From: Flavimaribacter sp039888615
Lineage (GTDB): Bacteria > Pseudomonadota > Alphaproteobacteria > Rhizobiales > Rhizobiaceae
Reading direction: 5' to 3' (one strand)
Length of the DNA stretch: 64,000 bases
Assembly (NCBI GenBank): GCA_039888615.1
Contig: JBDQQS010000005.1
The position numbers and the translations under genes are program-made. The notes beneath the pieces are model-generated. The model saw nothing but the letters and a program-made list of their open reading frames with translations. It was not told the origin of the DNA and did not search any database. Below are positions 51,035 through 60,099 of the stretch, piece after piece (position 1 is the first letter of the stretch; each line of letters starts with the position of its first letter).

Positions 51035-51835
51035 TCAATAAGCGGTCCAGCCGCCATCGACTGCGAGCACATGTCCGGACACGAAACTGCAGTCGTCCGA
51101 GGCCAGAAAGAGCGCTGCTCCGGCCACATCTTCCGGCCGGCCCAGGCGGGGATATGGCGTTCTCGCCAGGGAATATTCGGTAGCCGCGTCGACGGCGCCG
51201 TGCGCCAGATAATCTGCTTCACCCGGCTGACGGCCCGTGATGATGCGACCGGGCGCCAAGGCGTTCACAATGATCCCTTTGCGTGCATAATCCACGGCCA
51301 GTTGTCGCGTCATATGGGCAATTCCGGCTTTCGCCACCGCATAGCTCAAATGGCCGGGCGGCGCGGTGATACCGAGCTGTGACGCCATGTTGATGATGCG
51401 GCCACGAATTTCGCTTCTTGCTTCCTGATTAAGCATTCCTGTTATTGCCGCGCGATTGACGAGGTAATGACTTCGAAGGTTGACGTCCATGTCGGCGTCC
51501 CAGCTTTCAGCGCCTGTTTCCATAATAGGATGGCCCCGAAAGACGCCGGCGTTGCTGACCACTATATCTATACGGCCCAACGTTTTTCTGACCTGGTCGA
51601 ACAAGGCAGAGACATCCTCCTCGTTCGTAACATCGGCCCGGTGGAATCCGGAAACGCCGCCTTCATTGGAAATCATCTCGTGGGTCGGCATATAATCCGG
51701 CGTGGAGCCGGTCGGAGTTGCTGCAAGGTCTGCGACAAGAACGCGAGCGCCCTCGCGTCCGAACCGAAGCGCGATTGCCCGCCCGATTCCAGCGGCCGCC
51801 CCGGTTATGACAGCTGTGCGTCCTTCGAGCCGCAT
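51035..51835 (-). CDS. short-chain dehydrogenase/reductase (GntR operon)
   Basis: 266 residues. ITGAAAGIGRAIALRFG, SNAGVFRGHP, the catalytic Ser in INMASQLG, YAVAK, APGRIITGR, and the C-terminal FVSGHVLAVDGGWTAY. A short insertion follows strand 3 (ATPTGSTPDYMPTHE), longer than the usual cofactor loop. It starts 2 bases after the DUF1185 stop and is followed by another SDR. Two SDRs in a row suggest consecutive or stereochemically distinct oxidations. Confidence 0.85.
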   Translation of the reverse strand: MRLEGRTAVITGAAAGIGRAIALRFGREGARVLVADLAATPTGSTPDYMPTHEMISNEGGVSGFHRADVTNEEDVSALFDQVRKTLGRIDIVVSNAGVFRGHPIMETGAESWDADMDVNLRSHYLVNRAAITGMLNQEARSEIRGRIINMASQLGITAPPGHLSYAVAKAGIAHMTRQLAVDYARKGIIVNALAPGRIITGRQPGEADYLAHGAVDAATEYSLARTPYPRLGRPEDVAGAALFLASDDCSFVSGHVLAVDGGWTAY

Positions 51836-51837
51836 GA

Positions 51838-52452
51838 TCAGGTCAACCCATCCATTCCGCGAACGTCCTCACGCTGCAGGCCGCCAAGCCGGGCGTGAAG
51901 TCTTCCGCGTGTCGCGAACGCCCAGATCACCAAAATTTCGTCGCGCCGCGGCGCGTCCGAAAACATGGTGCTGATGGTGTCGTAGTGGGAACGGACATAA
52001 AGCGCGTCCTTGAATGCCAGCGGAATATCGATTGTGGCGCCCGGGGCGCCGATTTTTCCGGTTGACGGCACCCAGGCCTTGCCGCCGCCAATCGACTCCC
52101 TGACCGGATTGGCGCCGAATGTGGTCAAGAAAGCGTTTCCGTGTTCGTACTCGCCATCCATCCCGACCAGGCAGGCTTTGCCGTAGCTCTCGACGGTTTC
52201 TCCGAAGAGCAGGGCATTGGCCCTGCGGCCGAATTCCTCGCCCAACTTGTCGGAGCGATCAATGATATCGCTCAAATCCTCGCTGTAGCGGCCGGCATAA
52301 GGGTTTCGGATCGCTGCCGCAATCACTGCTTTAACAACTGGCTCTCCATCTGCGGGCTTGCCTGTCTCGTTAAGAAGGGTTTCCTCGCGCTGGGTAAACC
52401 ATTTGCGAATCGAATACCCCGCGAAATTTCCCGTTTCGTCCGATGTGCTCAT
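51838..52452 (-). CDS. amino acid synthesis family protein (DUF1185)
   Basis: 204 residues; the start overlaps the gntR stop (ATGA). The conserved DUF1185 (AA_synth) pattern is GEPVVKAVIAAAIRNPYAGRYSEDLSDIID near residue 40, then YGKACLVGMDGEYEHGNAFLT, IPLAFKDALYVRSHYDTISTMF and a C-terminal LVIWAFATRGRLHARLGGL. Structures of family members show a chorismate-mutase-like trimeric fold, but no enzyme activity is firmly established. Its place in a catabolic operon with dehydrogenases, an imidase-like deacetylase and an asparaginase across the promoter argues for a role in nitrogen-compound breakdown. Confidence 0.8.
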   Translation of the reverse strand: MSTSDETGNFAGYSIRKWFTQREETLLNETGKPADGEPVVKAVIAAAIRNPYAGRYSEDLSDIIDRSDKLGEEFGRRANALLFGETVESYGKACLVGMDGEYEHGNAFLTTFGANPVRESIGGGKAWVPSTGKIGAPGATIDIPLAFKDALYVRSHYDTISTMFSDAPRRDEILVIWAFATRGRLHARLGGLQREDVRGMDGLT

Positions 52453-53201
52453 TTTACTGCTTCATCCTGTTTGTTGTCCGGACCATTCAGGTCGAAATCG
52501 GTCAGAGCCTCAGGCGCCGGCGAAGAGGCGGCATTGAGCAGGCTGCCCTGTCCGGAAAATTCGAGGACTTCCATGAGAGCCTGGTGGCTGGCGCGTACGT
52601 GATCGCGCATCAGGCGCTCGGCTGTGTTGCCGTCGCGGGCCTCTATCACCTCGAGAATGCTGTGGTGTTCATGATCGGACTGTGGCGCACGGCCGGAACT
52701 GCGAACAGTAAGATGGACGAATTGCGAATGCAGCAATTGGTTCATCAAAGTGTGATAGAGGTGCATCAGTTTAGAGTTGCCGGCCCCGCGCATGATCAGG
52801 TCATGATATTCGTGGACCAATTCAACGTACTGATCGAGATCCTGATTTGCGACGGCATGTTCGGATTTGCGCACATTTTCCTTGAGCAATTCCAGTTCCG
52901 GTATGTTTCCGCGATTGGCAAATAGTCTGGCTGCGGCGCCTTCCAGAATCTCCTTGACCTCGAACAGTTCGTTGACCTCGAGTCGCGTGGGCGCGAATAC
53001 GAAAGTCCCGACGCGCGGGCGAACGACAACCAGACCTTCCGCCTGCAACTGCTTCAGTGCTTCGCGTATCGGAGTTCGGCTGACTTCGAATTCTTCCGCC
53101 AAGGCTGCCTCCGACAGTGCGGATCCGGGGATATAGACGCCCCGCGCAATACGGCTTCTGATGTCGTCGGTAATGGTTTTCTGATTTTTTTTCTTCTTCA
53201 A
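52449..53201 (-). CDS. GntR-family FCD regulator
   Basis: 250 residues if started at TTG 53201 (LKKKKNQKTITDDIRSRIARGVY), which follows agggagcaaggga. The frame is open to 53300, but that would place the operator-like motif 53236-53248 inside the gene. Winged helix: PGSALSEAALAEEFEVSRTPIREALKQLQAEGLVVVRPRVGTFV. FCD domain: residues in LVHEYHDLIMRGAGNSKL and DHEHHSILEVIEARD. First gene of the leftward operon and divergent from the importer; likely repressor of both. Eight consecutive A residues lie in codons 4-6. Confidence 0.85.
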   Translation of the reverse strand: MKKKKNQKTITDDIRSRIARGVYIPGSALSEAALAEEFEVSRTPIREALKQLQAEGLVVVRPRVGTFVFAPTRLEVNELFEVKEILEGAAARLFANRGNIPELELLKENVRKSEHAVANQDLDQYVELVHEYHDLIMRGAGNSKLMHLYHTLMNQLLHSQFVHLTVRSSGRAPQSDHEHHSILEVIEARDGNTAERLMRDHVRASHQALMEVLEFSGQGSLLNAASSPAPEALTDFDLNGPDNKQDEAVK

Positions 53202-53235
53202 TCCCTTGCTCCCTATACGCGGTAATGACCCGCTG

Positions 53236-53465
53236 TTGTATGGTATAGACCTATCGAGATAGATCGGCAATATCCTTGATGCATACAACAGAGCTGGCAA
53301 TCACCGAATTTCACAATGGCGAAATATCGGGCAAGAAGCAATATAAATAGGCATATTTTGGAGATTTCTGTGAAAAATGCACAGTGCGTATGATTTAAAT
53401 TTGCAAATTAACGGACTCCATTGACATACAAGATATGGCGCGTATTCTTAGTCTGTACCATACAA
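53236..53465. promoter_or_regulatory. divergent promoter with two inverted GntR-operator-like motifs
   Basis: The motif ttgtatggtatag (53236-53248) recurs inverted as ctgtaccatacaa at 53453-53465 (12 of 13 matching), 35 bases upstream of the GntR start and just after the rightward promoter. That promoter is TTGACA 53421-53426, 16 bases, TATTCT 53443-53448. The layout fits a GntR dimer repressing both directions, possibly with looping. The intervening AT-rich DNA (53300-53420) holds no gene. Confidence 0.65.
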
Positions 53466-53546
53466 GAGCGGTGTAATCCGGTCTTGTCCAATCCAGCCTG
53501 CAGAGAGCGATGGAAAAGCGCTGCTGCCCACAGGAGAGAACAGTTG

Positions 53547-54647
53547 ATGCAAGTTAGACCAAAAGCATTCACCGCTGCCGGAGCAGCGCTGTCCGTCTTC
53601 ATCGCCGCAAGCCTTATTCCGGCAAACGCGGCTGACGATACAATGTCAAAGGGAACAACCCTCGATCTTGCCGAAGACGCCAAGACGTCGGTTGACACCA
53701 GTCAATGGAAGAAGGAGCCGCCCTACACGATCGCAGCGCTGACGCAGGGGCCGATCAACGGGTGGGGGTTAACCCAGGAATCCACCATACGCTGGCTCGC
53801 CGACCAGGACGGCGACGTCGAGGAGCTGATCGTTCCGTCCATCAATGCTGATGTCGACCGTCAGATCTCGGCGATGGAAAACATGATCAATGTGAAGCCG
53901 GACCTGATTCTTCTGCAACCGCTCAGCTCGGCGGCGCTGGCTGCACCTGTCGCGCGCGCCATGGCTGCCGGGATTCCCGTCGTATCGTGTTCGGACGGAG
54001 TGGAAGGTAAGCCCTATGTCGCGTATTCGGACGTCGATCTCTATCGGGTCGGATTCGAGACCGCGAAAGCGCTTGCGGAAGATCTCGACGGTAAGGGCAA
54101 AGTCATCATGATCAATGGCATACCGGGTGTTCATGCCGCTGAAGCCTGGAAGGAAGCCGGCGAAGAGGTTTTTGCCGAATATCCCGGCATCGAGGTCGTT
54201 GCAAACGAATACGCCAACTGGTCCATTCCGACATCCAAGGAAAAAGCGACTGCAATGCTGGCGGCCAATCCGGATATTGATGGTGTTTTCGCCGGAGGGT
54301 CGGAAGGCGCGATCGGTGCGCTTCTGGCCTTCGAGGAAGCCGGCCGGGAACAGCCGAAATACGGCGCTGTTGTTCCGTTGAACGGCTGGCTGAGACTCGC
54401 CATCGAGCATGAAGTCGAATTCACTTCCTGGCCACAGCCGGCCGCGCTCGAAGCGCAATCGTGTTTCGAGACGGGCATGAAGATCCTGCGTGGCGAAGAG
54501 GTGATGAAATTCGTTCAGATCCCCGAGACCGTCGTCACCGAGGAAAACGCGGCCGAGTTCTACATCCCTGAGCTGAAGGACGATTTCAGCGGACCGCCTG
54601 TCGCTCCGATCGACTATTATATTGAAGTCGGATTCGGTCGTCAGTGA
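53547..54647 (+). CDS. sugar-type ABC transporter substrate-binding protein
   Basis: 366 residues from ATG 53547 (caggagagaacag upstream). Signal peptide MQVRPKAFTAAGAALSVFIAASLIPANA. Periplasmic-binding-protein type 4 (ribose-type) fold: IAALTQGPINGWGLTQESTIRWLADQ, DRQISAMENMINVKPDLILLQPLSSAALAAPVARAMAAGIPVV, GKVIMINGIPGVHAAEAWKEAGEEVFAEYPGIEVVANEYANW, and NPDIDGVFAGGSEGAIGALLA. Ribose-type proteins bind sugars, polyols, autoinducers or small heterocycles. First gene of the rightward operon. Confidence 0.9.
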   Translation: MQVRPKAFTAAGAALSVFIAASLIPANAADDTMSKGTTLDLAEDAKTSVDTSQWKKEPPYTIAALTQGPINGWGLTQESTIRWLADQDGDVEELIVPSINADVDRQISAMENMINVKPDLILLQPLSSAALAAPVARAMAAGIPVVSCSDGVEGKPYVAYSDVDLYRVGFETAKALAEDLDGKGKVIMINGIPGVHAAEAWKEAGEEVFAEYPGIEVVANEYANWSIPTSKEKATAMLAANPDIDGVFAGGSEGAIGALLAFEEAGREQPKYGAVVPLNGWLRLAIEHEVEFTSWPQPAALEAQSCFETGMKILRGEEVMKFVQIPETVVTEENAAEFYIPELKDDFSGPPVAPIDYYIEVGFGRQ

Positions 54648-56209
54648 CGAGCGGAAACGAAAAAAACTGCAAGGCGGCGCCAATTGATCAGGCGCCGCTC
54701 CTCCAGTTGCGCGGTGTGAACAAAACATTCTCAGGCGTAACTGCCCTGAACCATGTGGATTTTGATCTGATGCCGGGTGAGGTTCACGCCCTGGCCGGCG
54801 AGAATGGCGCCGGTAAATCGACGTTCATCAAGATCATCTCCGGCGCATATACGCCGGACACAGGCGAAATTGAGATCGCGGGCGAACACGTTCGAGCACT
54901 CACGACGCACCGGGCCCAGCAATTGGGTATTGCGGTTGTCTACCAGGAATTCAACCTGCTTCCCGATCTGACAATTGCGGAGAATATGTTCATCGGCCAA
55001 TTGCCGGGTGACCGCTTCGGAAGCTACTCGCCTCGGCGGGCGTACGAGGCGTCGCGACAGATCCTTGCCCAGCTTGGCTCATCGATTGATCCGAATCGGC
55101 TCGTGGGAGAATTGAGCGTGGCGGAGCAGCAGATGGTCGAGATCGGCAAGGCTCTCGCAATGAACTTCCGCATCATCATCATGGACGAACCTTCGACCGT
55201 TCTCGCCGGCGAAGAGCTGGACCAATTGCACCGTGTGGTGAGACGTTTGCGCGATGACGGTCGATCCGTCATTTACATCTCCCACAGGCTGGACGAGGTG
55301 CTTTCGCTGGCCGACCGCATAACCGTTTTCAAGGATGGCGAACGGATTCGTACGGCAGATGCTGAGGAATGGGACCATGATTCGCTGATTCACGCCATGA
55401 TCGGGCGAGATCTCGTGGATTTTTTCCCGGACCGCGCAGCCCCCGGCGAAAAAGAGTTGTTTCGGGTGGATGGGCTTACCGTAACGGGAAAGATCTTCGA
55501 CGTTTCGATTTCCGTTTCGCGCGGTGAAATAGTCGGCATTGCCGGTTTGGGCGGCAGTGGAAAAACGACCCTTTGCCGGGCGCTTGTCGGACTGGAGACC
55601 CGATCCGACGGAACTGTAGAGATGGACGGAGATCCAGTGCCCGCAAGTCCGCGCCAATGTGCTGCCGCTGGCCTGGTCATGGTGCCCGAGGATCGCAAGT
55701 TGCAGGGAATATTTGCGGGGCGCTCGCTCGCCTTTAATCTCACAATCTCCGCGCTCGACCGGCTGAAAACGGCTTTCTTCCTTTCATTCGCGCGTGAAAC
55801 TCGATTCGTTGGCCGGTCGATGGTGGATTTCGATATCCGTCCAGCCAATCCGGCGCTGGACATAGCGAAGCTGAGCGGTGGCAATCAGCAAAAGGTGGTG
55901 CTAGCCCGCTGGCTGTCACGCGATCCGAAAGTTGTTGTTCTTGACGAGCCGACGCGTGGAGTGGACGTCGGCGCAAAAGCGGAAATCTATGCCCTCATTG
56001 AAAAACTGGCCGAGAGCGGTGCTGCAATCCTGATCGCCTCATCGGATGTGACGGAACTGCTTGGCGTATGCGATCGAATTCTGGTGTTCCACCAGGGCCG
56101 GCTTGTCGAGGACCTTACGCGCAAGCAGGCGAGTGAGGAGGCGATTATTCGCGCGGCCACCATCGCGCCCGAACCGGGGCGGAAACCGGTGCTGGAGGCC
56201 GCCTGCTGA
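54644..56209 (+). CDS. sugar-type ABC transporter ATP-binding protein (tandem ATPase)
   Basis: 521 residues from GTG 54644 (GTGA overlap with the binding protein). Two ATPase domains. The first has Walker A GENGAGKST, the signature region LSVAEQQMVEIGKAL and Walker B IIMDEPSTVL, where the usual SGGxxQ is degenerate. The second has Walker A GLGGSGKTTL, LSGGNQQKVVLARWL and VVLDEPTRGVDVGAK. This duplicated RbsA/XylG architecture with two permease partners defines the ribose-type importer. Confidence 0.9.
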   Translation: MTSGNEKNCKAAPIDQAPLLQLRGVNKTFSGVTALNHVDFDLMPGEVHALAGENGAGKSTFIKIISGAYTPDTGEIEIAGEHVRALTTHRAQQLGIAVVYQEFNLLPDLTIAENMFIGQLPGDRFGSYSPRRAYEASRQILAQLGSSIDPNRLVGELSVAEQQMVEIGKALAMNFRIIIMDEPSTVLAGEELDQLHRVVRRLRDDGRSVIYISHRLDEVLSLADRITVFKDGERIRTADAEEWDHDSLIHAMIGRDLVDFFPDRAAPGEKELFRVDGLTVTGKIFDVSISVSRGEIVGIAGLGGSGKTTLCRALVGLETRSDGTVEMDGDPVPASPRQCAAAGLVMVPEDRKLQGIFAGRSLAFNLTISALDRLKTAFFLSFARETRFVGRSMVDFDIRPANPALDIAKLSGGNQQKVVLARWLSRDPKVVVLDEPTRGVDVGAKAEIYALIEKLAESGAAILIASSDVTELLGVCDRILVFHQGRLVEDLTRKQASEEAIIRAATIAPEPGRKPVLEAAC

Positions 56210-57201
56210 TGGCAACGACCGAACAGCAACAACCGATATCGCAATCATGGCGAGACGCAGACCGATGGGTTAGCTGGGCGCGTCGGCAAGCCGCCGTACT
56301 CATAATATACGGGCTTACTGCGATAGTGACGGTCGTAGCGGCGGTCTACTCTCCTACGTTCTGGACTTTTTCAAACATTACGGATGTCCTTCGACAGTCG
56401 ATTGTGCTCGGTCTTGTGACCATTGGCCAGCTCTTTGTCATGCTGGCGGGCGGGATCGACATGTCGGTGGGGATGATAGCGCGTGTGGTAGGTCTCGCCA
56501 CTGCCGTCGTCCTGACATGGGATATTCTGCCTCCCTACCTGGTGTTGACTCTCGGACTGGCGGCTGGCGCCGCGATTGGCCTTGCCAATGGAGCTCTGGT
56601 CACCCGGTTCAGCGCCCAGCCATTTATTCTCACGCTCGGCATGATGGGCATCCTTTACGGGGCCGCCCTTGCCATCACTGACGGACCGACGGGCCTGATC
56701 CCGTTTTCGCTTCTGCAAATATATGAAATGCGATTATGGGGCGTGCCGCTGGCTGTATTCGCAATGGCGCTGATTTGGATGATCGCCTGGTGGATTCTGG
56801 CGCGCACCCGATTCGGTCGTTCCGTCTATGCGGTGGGCGGGTCGCCGACGGTCGCTCGCCTTTCGGGACTGAATGGCGAGCGTGTTGTCATGTTCAGCTA
56901 CATGATTTCAGGTCTGATGGCTGCCGCAGCTGGGATATTCCTGCTGACACGGTCTGGTGTCGGAAACCCGAACATGGCGTTGGGCCTTGAGTTCCGCTCA
57001 ATCGTCGCAGCAGCAATAGGCGGCGTCAGCCTCTATGGCGGGCGTGGTTCGCTTGTCGGCGTTCTGGGCGCAGTGCTCCTGATTTCCATCATCTCCAATG
57101 TGTTCGACCTGTTTCAAATCAGCCCCTACTTCCGTGATCTTGCGCTGGGTCTGATCGTCGTCCTTGCGGTGGCGATCAATCGTTCGGAGAAGAATGTTTG
57201 A
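56209..57201 (+). CDS. sugar-type ABC transporter permease 1
   Basis: 330 residues, start overlapping the ATPase stop (TGATG). Ribose-type permease pattern: SIVLGLVTIGQLFVMLAGGIDMSVGMIARVVGLATAVVLTW, GLANGALVTRFSAQPFILTLGMMGI, FGRSVYAVGGSPTVARLSGLNGERVVMFSYMISGLMAAAAGIFLLTR, and SIVAAAIGGVSLYGGRGSLVGVLGAVLL. Eight or more membrane helices. It overlaps the second permease, suggesting a heterodimeric channel. Confidence 0.9.
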   Translation: MATTEQQQPISQSWRDADRWVSWARRQAAVLIIYGLTAIVTVVAAVYSPTFWTFSNITDVLRQSIVLGLVTIGQLFVMLAGGIDMSVGMIARVVGLATAVVLTWDILPPYLVLTLGLAAGAAIGLANGALVTRFSAQPFILTLGMMGILYGAALAITDGPTGLIPFSLLQIYEMRLWGVPLAVFAMALIWMIAWWILARTRFGRSVYAVGGSPTVARLSGLNGERVVMFSYMISGLMAAAAGIFLLTRSGVGNPNMALGLEFRSIVAAAIGGVSLYGGRGSLVGVLGAVLLISIISNVFDLFQISPYFRDLALGLIVVLAVAINRSEKNV

Positions 57202-58196
57202 CCGAAGCCCTGGAAACACGTCCCGCAAATCTTGATCGCCGCCGCATGGATCGCGCTGCCTATGCGTTCGACTGGCTTTCGCGCTATGCAGCCTTTTCGG
57301 CAATCATTGTCTGTCTGATGATTGCGACGGTTTTTGCTCCAGCCTTTTTCAATTTCGGTAATCTTCGAGCCGTTCTTATCCAGACTGCGATACTCGGCAT
57401 CGTCGTCCTGGGTCAGACCACTGTCGTTATCGGCCGTGGCCTGGACATGTCTGTCGCGGCGACTATGACCTTCGCCGCGGTGCTCGTTTCGCAGGCCAGC
57501 CTGTCAGGCGACTATGGATTGATGATCCTGCAGTGCCTGGCGCTGGCAATTGCCGCCGGCGTCGCCAACGGTCTGCTGATTGTCTGGCGAGGGGTTCCGC
57601 CTTTTGTTGCAACATTCGCGATGCTGATCGTCATCGATGGAGCCAGGCTCGCCTATTCGCGCGGTCAATCCGCCGGATCTGCGCCGGACTGGGTCATTGG
57701 CCTAGGGGCTGGTTCTGTGTCGGGCATTCCCATCGCCATAATCCTGTGGCTGGCGCTACTGGCCCTGTTCTTCATCGCGTTGAATTTCACAAGCTGGGGC
57801 AGATGGCTTTACGCTGTCGGAACCAATCGGGTGGCCGCTCGCCATGCTGGGATTCCGGTCAAGATCGTCATCATGTCCACCTATCTCGCCACCGGTGCGA
57901 TGGCGACGCTCGCCGGTGTCTTGCTCAGCGGCTACGTCGGATACATCGACAACACATTGGGCGCCAATTACAACCTCAACTCGATGGCGGCTGTCATCGT
58001 TGGAGGTGTTGCATTCACGGGCGGACGGGGCGGCGTGCTCGGCGCATCCATGGGCGCGTTGCTTTTGACCATCATGGTCAATCTTCTGGTGGTACTGCGC
58101 TTCGAGTTGTTCTGGCAGCAGATTGTTCAGGGTTCCGTCCTTGTGATCGCGGTCGTGATACAGGGGCTGCGACAGCGAAGGGCGGATCGGACATGA
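57198..58196 (+). CDS. sugar-type ABC transporter permease 2
   Basis: 332 residues from TTG 57198, overlapping the previous stop (TTGA), with cggagaag upstream; ATG 57246 is an alternative. Same family as permease 1: VLGQTTVVIGRGLDMSVAATMTFAAVLVSQA, GVANGLLIVWRGVPPFVATFAMLIVIDGARLAYSRGQSAGS, GRWLYAVGTNRVAARHAGIPVKIVIMSTYLATGAMATLAGVLLSGYVG, SMAAVIVGGVAFTGGRGG. It overlaps the hydrolase gene by 4 bases. Confidence 0.9.
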   Translation: MTEALETRPANLDRRRMDRAAYAFDWLSRYAAFSAIIVCLMIATVFAPAFFNFGNLRAVLIQTAILGIVVLGQTTVVIGRGLDMSVAATMTFAAVLVSQASLSGDYGLMILQCLALAIAAGVANGLLIVWRGVPPFVATFAMLIVIDGARLAYSRGQSAGSAPDWVIGLGAGSVSGIPIAIILWLALLALFFIALNFTSWGRWLYAVGTNRVAARHAGIPVKIVIMSTYLATGAMATLAGVLLSGYVGYIDNTLGANYNLNSMAAVIVGGVAFTGGRGGVLGASMGALLLTIMVNLLVVLRFELFWQQIVQGSVLVIAVVIQGLRQRRADRT

Positions 58197-59086
58197 GTAA
58201 ACGTGCGCCCGCTATCACTCCTGCCCACGACGCTGTGCAGTTTCTGCAGGCGACCGGACGCACTGCGATACGCAGGCGCACACGCTCGCAGCCGCATATC
58301 AGCTATCTGGAAATCCCGTCCGGGCAAAGAGTCGGATCCGGTCCTCTTTTGATGCTCCACGGAGTCGGCAGTTCCGCCGATACATGGCGGCGTCTTCTTC
58401 CATATCTTCACACGGGAACAATTATCGCGCCGGATTATCGTGGACACGGATATTCGGACAGCCCGGAACCGCCATACTGTCTGGAAGATTTCGTCTGCGA
58501 TATCCGCCGATTGTTGGACGAACTGGAGATTGAGCGAATTGATGTACTGGGATTTTCGATCGGAGCGCTGTTCGCCGCAAAGCTGGCTCTGAACCATCCA
58601 TCATGCGTGAAATCGCTTATACTGTTGAACTCCATTGCTGACCGCACGCCAGAGCAGAAGATCCGGGCTCGCGAGCGACTGGAGTTTTTGTCGACCCATT
58701 TACCCGATGAAACGGCTCCAGCAACAGCGGTCCGCTGGTTCACACCTGCGTTCCTGGAATCGCATGACGATCTGGTTGAAGCCGAAGCGGGAATTACCGT
58801 GAGTACGCCGCATGCGCCCTACGCGTCGAGCTACCGCGTGCTCGTCGAGAATGATCTCATCGATGAGGTCAGCGGGATATCCTGCCCCACACTGATCATG
58901 ACCGGAGAATTGGACGAGGGTTCGACCCCCGCCATGTCTGAAGCGCTTCACAGGCAGATCCCCGGATCACTTCTGCGGATCATCGGTGGCGTGAAACATT
59001 ACATGCATTTTGAGCGTCCGGAAGAACTGGCTCGGCACGTCAACGAATTCCTGAAACAAGCCGATACAGCTGCAGTGGAAATGTGA
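58193..59086 (+). CDS. alpha/beta hydrolase linked to the importer
   Basis: 297 residues from ATG 58193 (ATGA overlap with permease 2). LLMLHGVGSSADTWRRLLPYL (oxyanion region), APDYRGHGYSD, nucleophile GFSIGAL (Ser122), acid in MTGELDEGS (~240) and His in GGVKHYMHFE (~268): a complete catalytic triad of the enol-lactonase/ester hydrolase type. A ~30-residue polar N-terminal extension precedes the core. Strict co-translation with the importer means its substrate is probably the imported compound or its first derivative, for example an ester, lactone or amide. Confidence 0.85.
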   Translation: MSKRAPAITPAHDAVQFLQATGRTAIRRRTRSQPHISYLEIPSGQRVGSGPLLMLHGVGSSADTWRRLLPYLHTGTIIAPDYRGHGYSDSPEPPYCLEDFVCDIRRLLDELEIERIDVLGFSIGALFAAKLALNHPSCVKSLILLNSIADRTPEQKIRARERLEFLSTHLPDETAPATAVRWFTPAFLESHDDLVEAEAGITVSTPHAPYASSYRVLVENDLIDEVSGISCPTLIMTGELDEGSTPAMSEALHRQIPGSLLRIIGGVKHYMHFERPEELARHVNEFLKQADTAAVEM

Positions 59087-59123
59087 TTCCAGTCAGCGAT
59101 ACGAATGAGAAAAGGAGACTGTC

Positions 59124-60035
59124 ATGAAGGATATCAAGGTAACTTTCGGCGTCGACGTCGATGCGATTGCGGGCTGGCTCGGCTCCTACGGTGGAGAGGA
59201 TTCGCTGCAGGATATCCAACGGGGCTTCTGGGCAGGCGAGGTCGGGCTGCCGCGCCTGATAAAGCTTTTCGACCGCTACGGTATCAAGTCGACTTTTTTC
59301 ACGCCGGGCCATTCGATCGAAAGTTTCCCCAAACAGTTCGACATGCTGGTCGAATCGGGTCATGAGATAGGAGCCCATGGCTATTCCCATGAAAATCCGC
59401 GGGAGATGAACCCCGAGCAGGAAGAAGCCGTCCTTGAGAAATCGGTCACGCTGATCGAGAAACATGCGGGCAGAAAACCTACCGGCTACATTGCGCCATG
59501 GGGCGAGATGACCCGGATTACCACCGACCTTCTCCTGAAATACGGTTTCGAATACGACCGAACGCAAGTCCTGCATGATTTTCAGCCTTTCTATGCCAGG
59601 ACAGGTGACGACTGGACGCCGATCGATTACTCCAAACCGGCCGCGGATTGGATGAAGCCGGTGTCACGTGGCAAGGAAATCGACCTCGTCAGCCTGGCTT
59701 TCAACTGGTATCTGGATGATCTGCCGCCGATGATGTTCATCAAGACCTTTCCCAACAGCTACGGATTCACAAATCCCCGGCAGATCGAGGAACTGTGGCG
59801 GGACCAGTTCGACTGGGTTTATCGTGAATACGACTATGCAACCTTCCCGATTTGTCTTCATCCGGATGTCTCGGGTCGCCCGCAAGTGCTGCTCATGCTG
59901 GAGCGCTTGATCGAACACATGGGCGGCAAACCAGGCGTTTCCTTCGACACTTGCCATAATATCCAGCGCGACTTCAGGACGCGATTTCCGTTCGAAACGG
60001 ATTCGCAATACCCGTTTGACCGGGGCATCGCCTGA
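59124..60035 (+). CDS. polysaccharide-deacetylase-fold hydrolase, H. pylori PgdA / cyclic imidase type
   Basis: 303 residues, ATG after aaaaggagactgtc. No signal peptide, so cytosolic. The whole sequence follows the HpPgdA pattern: FGVDVDAIAGWLGSYGGEDS, GEVGLPRLIKLFDRY, TPGHSIESFPKQ, GHEIGAHGYSHENP, YIAPWGEM, WYLDDLPPMMFIK and CLHPDVSGRPQVLLM. The metal triad Asp13, His85, His89 is kept. This branch of carbohydrate esterase 4 includes peptidoglycan deacetylase HpPgdA and bacterial cyclic imide hydrolases. The cytosolic location and the neighbouring asparaginase favour an imide or amide substrate over peptidoglycan; this is inference. Confidence 0.8.
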   Translation: MKDIKVTFGVDVDAIAGWLGSYGGEDSLQDIQRGFWAGEVGLPRLIKLFDRYGIKSTFFTPGHSIESFPKQFDMLVESGHEIGAHGYSHENPREMNPEQEEAVLEKSVTLIEKHAGRKPTGYIAPWGEMTRITTDLLLKYGFEYDRTQVLHDFQPFYARTGDDWTPIDYSKPAADWMKPVSRGKEIDLVSLAFNWYLDDLPPMMFIKTFPNSYGFTNPRQIEELWRDQFDWVYREYDYATFPICLHPDVSGRPQVLLMLERLIEHMGGKPGVSFDTCHNIQRDFRTRFPFETDSQYPFDRGIA

Positions 60036-60099
60036 TTGAATAAAACGATAGCGTGCTCGGACAACCGCCGATAAGAAAGGTGCATTCGCTTTATTGAAT

